DNA from: Ensifer sp. LC163
GTDB taxonomy: Bacteria > Pseudomonadota > Alphaproteobacteria > Rhizobiales > Rhizobiaceae
Reading direction: 5' to 3'
Assembly (NCBI RefSeq): GCF_001695855.1
Contig: NZ_MBSS01000012.1
Coordinates: 800,783 to 864,782, forward strand
DNA length: 64,000 bases
This document shows, one piece after another, positions 29,903-37,780 of the stretch. The position numbers were made by a program, and so were the translations under genes. A model generated the notes under the pieces. It had not been told where the DNA came from. It saw only the letters and a list, made by a program, of their open reading frames with translations, and searched no databases. Numbering within the stretch: position 1 is the first letter of the stretch; the number at the start of each line of letters is the position of its first letter.

Positions 29903-31561
29903 TCAGACCAGGCGCGCGAAAAATGCGCTCCAGGCCGGAAGATTGACCTTGTTGTCCTTGATCTCGGCGGCAAAGCCGTGACCCTCGAGCGCTTCTACCG
30001 GCTCCTTAGGCAGGTCGGCAACCGCAGCCACACCGCTCATGTTGAAGGCGCAGAAAAGCTTTTCGTTGCCGTGGCTGCGCACGAAGGCCAGAACCGGAGC
30101 ATCGGTGCTGCGGAACTCGATCTCGCCCTTGGCAAAGGCCGGGTGCGCCCTGCGGAACTGCAGGAAGCGGCGATAGTGCTCCATAACGGAGGCCTCATCG
30201 CCCTTCTGGGCGGAGACGGCCCGTTTCAGGTGCTCGGCCGGTACCGGCAGCCACGGCTTGGCATCGCCGAAGCCGCCATTGACCGCAGCGCTGTCCCAGA
30301 CCATCGGCGTACGGCAGCCGTCGCGCCCCTTGAAGTCCGGCCAGAACTGAATGCCATAGGGATCCTTCAGATCCTCGTAGGCAAGCTCGGCTTCGGTGAG
30401 TGCCAGTTCCTCGCCCTGATAGATGCAGACTGAGCCGCGCAGCGACATCAAAAGGCTCGCGAGCAGCTTGGCATGCGCGTCGTGATCGGCAACGCCATCG
30501 CCCCAGCGACTGACATGGCGCACGACGTCGTGGTTGGAAAACGCCCAGCAGGCCCAGCCTTCAGGCGCGGCCTTCTGGAAATTATGCAGCACCTCGGCGA
30601 CACCAGCCGGCGTCAGAGCGTCGGGCGCCAGGAACTCAAAGGCGTAGCACATGTGCATCTTGTCGCCGCCGGAAGTGTACTCGCCGGCGATCTCGAGACC
30701 ACGCTGGCTGTCGCCGACTTCGCCGACCGCCGCGATTGCCGGAAACTCGTCCATGACGGCACGGAACCGCTTCAGGAACGCCAGGTTTTCCGGCTGGTTC
30801 TTGTCGTAGAGATGTTCCTGATAGTTGTACGGATTGACCGCCGGCGCAGTCTGGGCGTTGCGGCGCTCCGGCGCCAGCGCCGGATTGTCGCGCAGTTGCT
30901 TGTCGTGAAAATAGAAATTGATGGTGTCGAGGCGGAAGCCATCGACGCCGCGCTCCAGCCAGAAACGTTCGACGCCCAAAAGCGCCTCCTGCACTTCACG
31001 ATTGTGCAGGTTGAGGTCCGGCTGCGAGGTCAGGAAGTTGTGCAGGTAATATTGCAGGCGCGTCGGATCCCAGGCCCAGGCCGAGCCGCCGAAGATCGAC
31101 AGCCAGTTGTTCGGCGGCGTTCCGTCCGGCTTGGAGTCCGCCCAGACATACCAATCCGCCTTGGCGTTCGTCCGGCTGGCGCGGCTTTCGACGAACCAGG
31201 GATGCTGGTCCGAAGTGTGCGACAGGACGAGGTCGATCATCACCCGGATTCCGAGCCGATGCGCCTCGGCGATCAGCGCATCGAAATCGGCGAGACTGCC
31301 GAAGATCCCGTCGACGTCGGTATAGTTCGAAACGTCGTAGCCGAAATCCTTCATCGGCGAGGTGAAGAAGGGCGAGATCCAGATCGCATCGGCGCCGAGC
31401 GAGGCGACATGCGACAGGCGGGCGGTGATGCCCTTCAGATCGCCGATGCCGTCACCGTTGGAGTCCTGGTAGGAGCGCGGATAGATCTGATAGATCACCG
31501 CGCCGCGCCACCAGTCCTTGTCAACCTGCAGGATGGATTCGCTCATTTCAGTCATGCTCAT
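29903..31561 (-). CDS. aglA: Alpha-glucosidase AglA (GH13)
   Basis: This cytoplasmic GH13 alpha-glucosidase splits imported sucrose, maltose, trehalose or related alpha-glucosides. Counted from ATG 31561 (552 residues), the conserved regions are DLVLSHTS (from Asp110), GFRLDTIN with nucleophile Asp212, VGEVGD with acid/base Glu281 and SNHDVVRH with Asp345. The frame is open to a TTG at 31588 that overlaps the aglG stop. ATG 31561 is preferred since it gives the expected family length. It has no signal peptide, consistent with hydrolysis after ABC import. Confidence 0.93.
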   Translation of the reverse strand: MSMTEMSESILQVDKDWWRGAVIYQIYPRSYQDSNGDGIGDLKGITARLSHVASLGADAIWISPFFTSPMKDFGYDVSNYTDVDGIFGSLADFDALIAEAHRLGIRVMIDLVLSHTSDQHPWFVESRASRTNAKADWYVWADSKPDGTPPNNWLSIFGGSAWAWDPTRLQYYLHNFLTSQPDLNLHNREVQEALLGVERFWLERGVDGFRLDTINFYFHDKQLRDNPALAPERRNAQTAPAVNPYNYQEHLYDKNQPENLAFLKRFRAVMDEFPAIAAVGEVGDSQRGLEIAGEYTSGGDKMHMCYAFEFLAPDALTPAGVAEVLHNFQKAAPEGWACWAFSNHDVVRHVSRWGDGVADHDAHAKLLASLLMSLRGSVCIYQGEELALTEAELAYEDLKDPYGIQFWPDFKGRDGCRTPMVWDSAAVNGGFGDAKPWLPVPAEHLKRAVSAQKGDEASVMEHYRRFLQFRRAHPAFAKGEIEFRSTDAPVLAFVRSHGNEKLFCAFNMSGVAAVADLPKEPVEALEGHGFAAEIKDNKVNLPAWSAFFARLV

Positions 31562-31584
31562 TCCGTTCAGAAGTCCGTGTGAGG

Positions 31585-32733
31585 TCAACCGCCCTTGACC
31601 GATCCCGCCAGCAGGCCGCGCACGAGATAGCGCTGCAGGCTGAAGAACACGATCAGGGGGACGACGATGGTGATGAAGGCGGAGGCGGTCAGGATTTCCC
31701 AGTTGCCGCCGCGTGAACCCAAGAGATTGACCAGTCGCCCGGTCAGGACGAGCTCATCCTGGCCAGCGCCGAGGAAGACGATGGCGACCAGCAGGTCGTT
31801 CCAGGTCCACAGGAACTGGAAGATCGCAAAGGACGCCAGTGCCGGGAACGACAGCGGCAGGATGATCTTGACGAAGATGTCGAAGTCGCTGGCGCCGTCG
31901 ACGCGCGCGGATTCCATGATCTCGCGCGGCAGGCCGGCCATGTAGTTGCGCAGGAGATAGATCGCCAGCGGCAGACCGAAACCGGTATGGGCGAGCCAGA
32001 TGCCGACATAGGTCTTGGCCGGCACGCCGAAGAAGGCGCCGACGCCGTTATAGAGCTTCAAAAGCGGGATCAACGACATCTGCAGCGGTACGACGAGCAG
32101 GCCGACAACGACTGCGATCAGGATCGCGCGCCCCGGAAACGGCATCCAGGCGAGCGCATAGGCAGCGAAGGCCGCAATCAGGATCGGGATGACCGTCGAC
32201 GGGATGGCGACCGTCAGCGAGTTGATGAAGGAGGCGCCGATGCCTTCGGCGCTCAGAACCTCGACGTAGTTGTCGAAGGTGAAGCGCGGCGGAACGGCAG
32301 CGGTGAAGAAGATGCGCTGGCCGCGCGCGCCTTCCATCTTCGTGTCCGAGACGATCTCGAAGCTGCCATCGGCCTGTACGGTCAGTTTCTCGCCGTCGTT
32401 GAGTTCAGCGGTTTCGCCGGCCTTGAACGCCGTCGGCTCGCGGCTCGAAAAGCCGAAGGCGGAAACCTCGCCGGCGGCGGTGCCTTCGAGCACGTCGCCG
32501 GAGATCACGAACTTGCCGTCCCGTTCGACCTGGGTATCGGCCCCAGGTGCGCGGGCGACAATATTCTGGGTCGAGGTCGACAGTGCCGTCCACCAGCCGG
32601 AGACCGCGAGCTGATCCTTGTCGCGCAACGACGAGATCAGCAGGCCCGCGGTCGGCAAGGTCCAGAGAGCGACCAGGAGAAGAACCGACAGATGTACGGC
32701 CCAGGTGAGAGGGGAGCGCGTCGCCGGGTTCAT
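31585..32733 (-). CDS. aglG: Alpha-glucoside ABC transporter permease AglG
   Basis: This 382-residue MalG-type permease has TM1 at about 14-35 and the usual five further spans from about 170. The EAA loop lies in the last third (MESARVDGASDFDIFVKIIL). Between TM1 and the family motif FTFDNY (151-156) sits a roughly 95-residue hydrophilic, beta-rich periplasmic insertion (about 53-147, e.g. LNDGEKLTVQADGSFEIV). It starts 1 nt after the aglF stop. It should pair with AglF to form the channel. Confidence 0.92.
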   Translation of the reverse strand: MNPATRSPLTWAVHLSVLLLVALWTLPTAGLLISSLRDKDQLAVSGWWTALSTSTQNIVARAPGADTQVERDGKFVISGDVLEGTAAGEVSAFGFSSREPTAFKAGETAELNDGEKLTVQADGSFEIVSDTKMEGARGQRIFFTAAVPPRFTFDNYVEVLSAEGIGASFINSLTVAIPSTVIPILIAAFAAYALAWMPFPGRAILIAVVVGLLVVPLQMSLIPLLKLYNGVGAFFGVPAKTYVGIWLAHTGFGLPLAIYLLRNYMAGLPREIMESARVDGASDFDIFVKIILPLSFPALASFAIFQFLWTWNDLLVAIVFLGAGQDELVLTGRLVNLLGSRGGNWEILTASAFITIVVPLIVFFSLQRYLVRGLLAGSVKGG

Positions 32734-32734
32734 C

Positions 32735-33745
32735 TCAGTGCCCCTTCATTTCTTTGGCCGCATTGCGGATGTTCCAGACCATGATCGGGATGACGAGGAC
32801 CATGATGACGACGGCGATCGCCGCGCCGCGACCGAAGTCGCCGCCACCACGGAACATCCAGTCGAACATCAGGTTGGCGAGCACCTGGCTCTGCCACTGG
32901 CCATTGGTCATCGCCAGAACGATATCGAACACCTTGAGGACCAGGATGGTGATCGTCGTCCAGACGACGGCGATCGTGCCCCATATCTGCGGCACCATGA
33001 TCTTGAAGAAGATCTGCCAGCCATTGGCGCCATCGATCACGGCAGCCTCGACCGTCTCCTCCGGAATGCCGCGGAGCGCGGCCGACAGGATGACCATGGC
33101 AAAGCCGGTCTGGATCCAGACCAGAATGGCCATCAGGAAGAAGTTGTTCCAGAAGGGCAGCGTGATCCAGGCCTGCGGGTCGCCGCCGAAGGCGACGACG
33201 ATCGCGTTCAGGAGGCCGATCTGCTCGGTGCCCTCGGCGCGATAATCGTAGATGAATTTCCAGATGACGGCAGCGCCGACGAAGGAGATCGCCATCGGCA
33301 TGAAGATCAGCGTCTTGGCGATGTTGCCCCACCAGATACGATCGGTCAAAGCGGCGATGACCAGCCCGAAGAAGGTCGCGAGTGCCGGCACCACCAGCAG
33401 CCAGAGGAAGTTGTTGAAGATCGACTGGCGAAACTCGCCGTCGTTCAGCATCCAGACGTAGTTGCTGGCGCCGACGAAGCTTTGTCCGGCGCGGTCATGC
33501 AGGCTGAACCAGACCGACATGGCCACGGGGTAAATGAGGTAGATCGTCAACGCAAACAGCGCCGGGGCGAGAAACAACCATGGCCGGATGGCATTGGTGA
33601 TGCGCAGGTTGCGCGACGCTTCGACACCGGATCGCCCCTTCGACGGGAAGATCAGATCGAGAATGAAGCTGGTTCCCCAGAAGTAGGCGGCGCAGCCGAG
33701 AACCCCGGCCAGCATCGTTCCTACCGCAAAGACGAGCTGTTGCAT
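32735..33745 (-). CDS. aglF: Alpha-glucoside ABC transporter permease AglF
   Basis: This 336-residue MalF-type permease begins with an extra hydrophobic segment (LVFAVGTMLAGVLGCAAYFWG). A second span near 53-73 follows (WLFLAPALFALTIYLIYPVA), then the core domain. The EAA loop lies near residues 225-245 (EETVEAAVIDGANGWQIFFK). It follows aglE after a 143-nt gap with a hairpin and is nearly contiguous with aglG. Confidence 0.92.
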   Translation of the reverse strand: MQQLVFAVGTMLAGVLGCAAYFWGTSFILDLIFPSKGRSGVEASRNLRITNAIRPWLFLAPALFALTIYLIYPVAMSVWFSLHDRAGQSFVGASNYVWMLNDGEFRQSIFNNFLWLLVVPALATFFGLVIAALTDRIWWGNIAKTLIFMPMAISFVGAAVIWKFIYDYRAEGTEQIGLLNAIVVAFGGDPQAWITLPFWNNFFLMAILVWIQTGFAMVILSAALRGIPEETVEAAVIDGANGWQIFFKIMVPQIWGTIAVVWTTITILVLKVFDIVLAMTNGQWQSQVLANLMFDWMFRGGGDFGRGAAIAVVIMVLVIPIMVWNIRNAAKEMKGH

Positions 33746-33850
33746 GACATGTCCCTCCCCTGAAATGCACTTTGCGTGCAGGGCATGGCGATTGTCGCCG
33801 TTCTCGTTGAGGCCTCGCAGCGCCGAGCGTTCAGCGGACCCATAGGACAG

Positions 33851-33876
33851 GACGGGCGACGCAATCGCCGCCCGTC
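33851..33876 (-). terminator. aglE-aglF intercistronic hairpin
   Basis: An 8-bp stem (GACGGGCG 33851-33858 with CGCCCGTC 33869-33876) lies 12 nt after the aglE stop. No T-run follows, so it more likely protects the aglE 3' end or attenuates than fully terminates. The arrangement parallels the potF-potG hairpin. Confidence 0.6.
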
Positions 33877-33888
33877 GTCCATCGTTCT

Positions 33889-35247
33889 TTACTTGATTGC
33901 GTCCCAGGCCTTCTGAACGCTGTCGGCGACGTCGGAGGCGGACTTGCCACCGACGAAATCGACCATGCCGGTCCAGAAGGCGCCCGCGCCGATCTTGCCG
34001 GGCATCAGGTCGGAGCCATCGAAACGGAAGGTCGTCGCATTGAGCAGGATCTCGCCCTGCTTCTTCAGCGGCGGATTGCCATAGGCATCGACATTCACGC
34101 TCTTGTAAGGCGTCAGGAAGCTCGTCTGCGCCATCCAGACTTCATGTGCGATCGGCGTCTTCAGGAACTCGATGAAGGCGCGCGCCGCGGGCGTATCCTT
34201 GGTGATCATCGCCAGCGTGCCGGCGCCGAGAACAGGATTGCCGAGATCCTTCTTGCTCTCGTAAGGCGGCATGTAGAAGAAGTCGGCATCCTCGCCGATC
34301 ACGGTGCCTTCCGGGAAGAAGGACGGAATGAACGAAGCCTGGTGATGCAGGTAGCACTTCGGCGGCGATGCGAAGAGGCCCTTCGGGCTGTCGCGGAAGT
34401 CGGAAGACGCAACCGCTGCCGCGCCGCCATCGACGAACTTGTCGTTCTTGGCAAACCAGCCGAACTCGTCGATCGCACCGACGACCGCCGGATCGCTGAA
34501 CGGGATCTCGTTCTTCACCCACTTGTCGTAGACATCGGCCGACTGCGTGCGCAGCATCATGTCTTCCACCCAGTCGGTGGCCGGCCAGCCGGTCGCGCCA
34601 CCCGAGCCGAGACCGATGCACCAAGGCTTCTGACCATCGGCGGCGATCTTCTCGGTGAGCGCCTTCAGCTCTTCCATGGTCTTCGGCACTTCGTAGCCCG
34701 CGTCTTCGAAGTTTTCCGGCGAATACCAGACCAGCGATTTTACGTCGATCTTGTAGGGGAATGCGTAAAGGGCGGCGTTGCCGTCCTTGCCCTTGTAGGT
34801 CGAAAGATCGACCCACGACTGGCCAGCCGCATAATTGTCGAGCAGCCACTTCTGGCTTTCGTCACCGAGCGGCGTCAGATAGCCCTTGGACGCCAGATCG
34901 CCGATCAGACCCGGCTGCGGCAGAATGGAAATATCGGACGGGCTGCCGGCCTGGGTGTCGATGACGATCTGCTGCTCGTAGTTTTCAGAGGACGAATATT
35001 TGATCTCGACCCCGGTCGCCTCGACGAAATAGGCATAGACGCTCTTGAAGAGCGCCTCGTCCTCGCCGCGCCAGGGGCCGAAGATCGTCAGCGTCTGACC
35101 CTTGAGGTCGTGCCCCTTCTTGAATTCCTCGAAGCTCGCCCAGTTGAATTTGGAATCTTCGCCAGGCTTGAACTTCAGATCCGCAGCGCCGGCAGCGCCC
35201 GCAAACAGCGCCAGCGCAGCCACGCTCAACAGAAATGATCTCTTCAC
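33889..35247 (-). CDS. aglE: Alpha-glucoside-binding periplasmic protein AglE
   Basis: This 452-residue extracytoplasmic solute-binding protein of family 1 (MalE-like) has a Sec signal peptide (MKRSFLLSVAALALFAGAAGA) cleaved before ADLKFK. The mature part shows typical cluster motifs (LTIFGPWRGEDEALFKSVY, and PYKIDVKSLVWYSPENFEDAGYEVP broken by loops). It is the first gene of aglEFGAK. The AglR-type palindrome at 35307-35320 lies 60 nt upstream of its start, in the expected promoter zone. Confidence 0.93.
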   Translation of the reverse strand: MKRSFLLSVAALALFAGAAGAADLKFKPGEDSKFNWASFEEFKKGHDLKGQTLTIFGPWRGEDEALFKSVYAYFVEATGVEIKYSSSENYEQQIVIDTQAGSPSDISILPQPGLIGDLASKGYLTPLGDESQKWLLDNYAAGQSWVDLSTYKGKDGNAALYAFPYKIDVKSLVWYSPENFEDAGYEVPKTMEELKALTEKIAADGQKPWCIGLGSGGATGWPATDWVEDMMLRTQSADVYDKWVKNEIPFSDPAVVGAIDEFGWFAKNDKFVDGGAAAVASSDFRDSPKGLFASPPKCYLHHQASFIPSFFPEGTVIGEDADFFYMPPYESKKDLGNPVLGAGTLAMITKDTPAARAFIEFLKTPIAHEVWMAQTSFLTPYKSVNVDAYGNPPLKKQGEILLNATTFRFDGSDLMPGKIGAGAFWTGMVDFVGGKSASDVADSVQKAWDAIK

Positions 35248-35306
35248 GTTGTTCTCCTCCCAAGATGAACCCGGATCCCGCCGGGCAGATCATCAACGCG
35301 CAAAAT

Positions 35307-35320
35307 TCAAAGCGCTTTGA
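35307..35320. promoter_or_regulatory. AglR-type operator upstream of aglE
   Basis: The 14-bp perfect palindrome TCAAAGCGCTTTGA is centred about 66 nt before the aglE start. The central CG step and AAA/TTT arms are typical of LacI/GalR-family operators, and the divergent gene encodes such a protein. A second copy lies over the aglR leader. Binding is inferred. Confidence 0.75.
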
Positions 35321-35509
35321 GTTTGCTAACAAACCATTGCGACACTCCACGAGTCAAGAGCTTTCGATTCATCGGCCTCGATGCGACAGCATTTTGCTCT
35401 GCGGCAACTTTTTGCAGCGCAAAGCCGGCTATTTCCGCTTTGTATGATGAAAAACGAGTGCTACAGAAATCCAAGGCGCTGGATGAAACCACAAAAATCA
35501 AACGGATAT

Positions 35510-35523
35510 CCAAAGCGCTTTGG
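35510..35523. promoter_or_regulatory. AglR-type operator overlapping the aglR leader
   Basis: The 14-bp perfect palindrome CCAAAGCGCTTTGG differs from the aglE copy only at its outermost base pair. Its right edge runs into the aglR ribosome site (GGGAGGAAAG, 35522-35531), so binding there could block aglR transcription or translation start. This suggests autorepression. The two operators are 203 nt apart centre to centre. Confidence 0.75.
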
Positions 35524-35537
35524 GAGGAAAGTTGACC

Positions 35538-36569
35538 ATGGCGGTCAATCTCAAGCAGCTCGCGGAACTGCTCGGCCTGTCGCAGACGACAGTCAGCCGG
35601 GCGTTGAACGGCTATCCGGAAGTCAATGCGGAAACCCGCCAACGGGTGCTGCAGGCCGTGCGTGAGACGGGCTATCGGCCGAACCGGGCAGCCCAACGGC
35701 TCGCCACCGGCAAGGCCTACTCGATCGGTATGGTGATGCCGATTGCGGCCGGCATCGATTCCGATGTGCATTTCGGTGAATTCCTGGCGGGCCTTGGCGA
35801 GGAAGCCGTCAAGCATGATTTCCATTTCGTGCTCAATCCGAGTGCGCCGGAGGACGAAGAGGCGACCTTCCAGCGCCTGGCCGCCAGCGGCAATGTCGAT
35901 GCGCTGTTCCTTGCCTATATGCGCGCCAACGATCCGCGCATCGCGATGCTGAAATCGCTCTCCATCCCCTTTGTCGTGCACGGACGCTCGATCGGCGAGA
36001 CGCGGGACTATCCATTCCTCGACATCGACAACACCGGCGCCTTCTACGATGCGACACGGCTGCTGATCCAGCTCGGCCATCAGCGGATCGCGCTCATTAA
36101 CGGACCGGACTACCTGACCTTTTCCATCCGCCGGATGAAAGGCATGGCCCGGGCGCTGGTGGAGCACGGCCTCAACCTCGACGAGGCGCTCGTCCATCAC
36201 TCGCTGATGACCGACGAGCACGGCTATCGCAGCATGCAACGCTTCCTGCAGCATCCCGACGCACCGACCGCCGTTCTGTGTTCGAGCACGGTGCTGGCGC
36301 TCGGCGCCGTCAGGGCCATCAACCAGGCGGGACTGGCAATCGGTCGCGACATCTCGCTGATTGCGCATGACGATGTGTTGCCGATGCTGAAACCCGAAAA
36401 TTTCAGCGTGCCGCTGACGACGACACGGTCGTCACTGAGGGCTGCCGGCGGGCGCATCGCAACCCGGCTGATCGCCGGCATCCTGAAGAGCGGCGATTAT
36501 CCCGACCAGGAACTCTGGCGCGCCGAATTGATCGTTCGCGCCTCAACCGGTCCGGCTCCGCAGAAATGA
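35538..36569 (+). CDS. aglR: LacI-family regulator AglR
   Basis: This 343-residue repressor has an N-terminal LacI helix-turn-helix (LKQLAELLGLSQTTVSRALN, about 4-23). The hinge with RPNRAAQRLATGK and a periplasmic-binding-like sugar-sensing core follow. The start is ATG 35538 behind GGGAGGAAAG. It is divergent from aglEFGAK and lies between two matching palindromic operators' region and the operon, so it probably represses agl in the absence of alpha-glucosides. A mosaic repeat hairpin begins 15 nt after its stop. Confidence 0.92.
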   Translation: MAVNLKQLAELLGLSQTTVSRALNGYPEVNAETRQRVLQAVRETGYRPNRAAQRLATGKAYSIGMVMPIAAGIDSDVHFGEFLAGLGEEAVKHDFHFVLNPSAPEDEEATFQRLAASGNVDALFLAYMRANDPRIAMLKSLSIPFVVHGRSIGETRDYPFLDIDNTGAFYDATRLLIQLGHQRIALINGPDYLTFSIRRMKGMARALVEHGLNLDEALVHHSLMTDEHGYRSMQRFLQHPDAPTAVLCSSTVLALGAVRAINQAGLAIGRDISLIAHDDVLPMLKPENFSVPLTTTRSSLRAAGGRIATRLIAGILKSGDYPDQELWRAELIVRASTGPAPQK

Positions 36570-36583
36570 AAACGCGCCTCACC

Positions 36584-36671
36584 GCATAATTCCTCAAATC
36601 GGAATTGATTTGAGGAATTATGCCGTAGATTTAAAGCCTTACAGCGTCCTTAGCGCGTCATGTTTTGCGCG
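36584..36671 (-). repeat. Mosaic palindromic repeat, copy 2 (inverted)
   Basis: This copy is in the opposite orientation to copies 1, 3 and 4. The GCATAATTCCTCAAATC arm pairs with GATTTGAGGAATTATGC (36584-36600 with 36607-36623). It is followed by the TTACAGCGTCC...GCGCGTCA block, where the usual CGCGCGTCAAATA is altered to a CGCGCAAAACATGACGCGC form on the minus strand. It lies between convergent aglR and folD and could serve as a two-way terminator. Confidence 0.8.
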
Positions 36672-36683
36672 ACCCTTTGCCGA

Positions 36684-37583
36684 TCAGAAGCGCGGCGGCT
36701 TGCGGCCAGCCTTGCGATAGGCTGCAATCACGGTGTTTGCCATCAGCATGGCGATGGTCATCGGGCCGACGCCACCCGGCACCGGGGTGATAACGCCCGC
36801 AACCTTTTCCACTTCGCCAAAGGCGACGTCGCCGACGAGCTTGAATTTACCTTCGCCCTTTTCCGGCGCCGGGACGCGGTTGATGCCGACATCGATAACG
36901 GTCGCGCCGGGCTTGACCCAATCCGCCTTGACCATCTCCGCACGACCGACGGCCGCCACCAGAATATCGGCATTGCGGCAGACAGCCGGCAGATCCCTGG
37001 TGCGCGAATGCGCCGTCGTCACCGTCGCGTTGGCGGCAACAAGCAAAGTCGCCATCGGCTTGCCGAAAAGGTTCGAGCGGCCGATCACCACCGCATTTAG
37101 GCCCGAAAGATCCTCGCCATGGGTCTGACGCACGAACACCATCGCACCGGCGGGCGTGCAGGAGACCAGACCGCCGTCGAGATCGCCGGTCGCCAGCTTT
37201 CCCGCATTGACGACATGCAGGCCGTCCACGTCCTTTTCCGGCAGGATCGACTGGATGATCGGCTCGGAGTTCAGATGCTTCGGCAGCGGGAGCTGCACAA
37301 GAATGCCGTGAATGGCTGGATCGGCGTTGAGGGCCGCAACCAGTGCCGCGAGATCTTCCTGGGTCGTTTCCTCAGGCAGGGTGTGCTGGATCGACTGGAA
37401 GCCGCATTCCTTGGCCATCTTGCTCTTCGAGGAGACATAGGCATGGCTTGCCGGATCGTTGCCAACGATCACCACCGCCAGACCCGGGCGAACGCCTGCA
37501 TCCGCTTCGAGCGTTTGCGTCGCGGATTTCACGGCCTCAATGACCGAAGCGGCGACCTGCTTGCCATCAATCACAGTCGTCAC
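36684..37583 (-). CDS. folD: Methylenetetrahydrofolate dehydrogenase/cyclohydrolase
   Basis: This bifunctional cytoplasmic enzyme of one-carbon metabolism interconverts 5,10-methylene- and 10-formyl-tetrahydrofolate with NADP. From the GTG at 37583 it has 299 residues. The start was chosen for its AGGAGG ribosome site 6 nt upstream; the open frame extends to 37649 without support. Family motifs are [20 protein letters not shown] near 40-59, with the catalytic Lys, [13 protein letters not shown] and the NADP-binding [13 protein letters not shown]. Confidence 0.94.
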   Translation of the reverse strand: MTTVIDGKQVAASVIEAVKSATQTLEADAGVRPGLAVVIVGNDPASHAYVSSKSKMAKECGFQSIQHTLPEETTQEDLAALVAALNADPAIHGILVQLPLPKHLNSEPIIQSILPEKDVDGLHVVNAGKLATGDLDGGLVSCTPAGAMVFVRQTHGEDLSGLNAVVIGRSNLFGKPMATLLVAANATVTTAHSRTRDLPAVCRNADILVAAVGRAEMVKADWVKPGATVIDVGINRVPAPEKGEGKFKLVGDVAFGEVEKVAGVITPVPGGVGPMTIAMLMANTVIAAYRKAGRKPPRF

Positions 37584-37780
37584 GGCATTCCTCCTGGCTT
37601 CCTGTTCGCGGCACACTCTAATTCGCCTCGGGAAAGGCGATTGCCTCAAAGCGCCCTATGCTGTCCCAAACGCATAAATGCAAGGGGTCGGCATGGCCAG
37701 ACGCACGTTTGCTGTGCGGGCCGCGACATTTCCTCTCATCGCTGAAAGGCTGCCTCGATCGCTCCCGCAAATCCTGAGGC

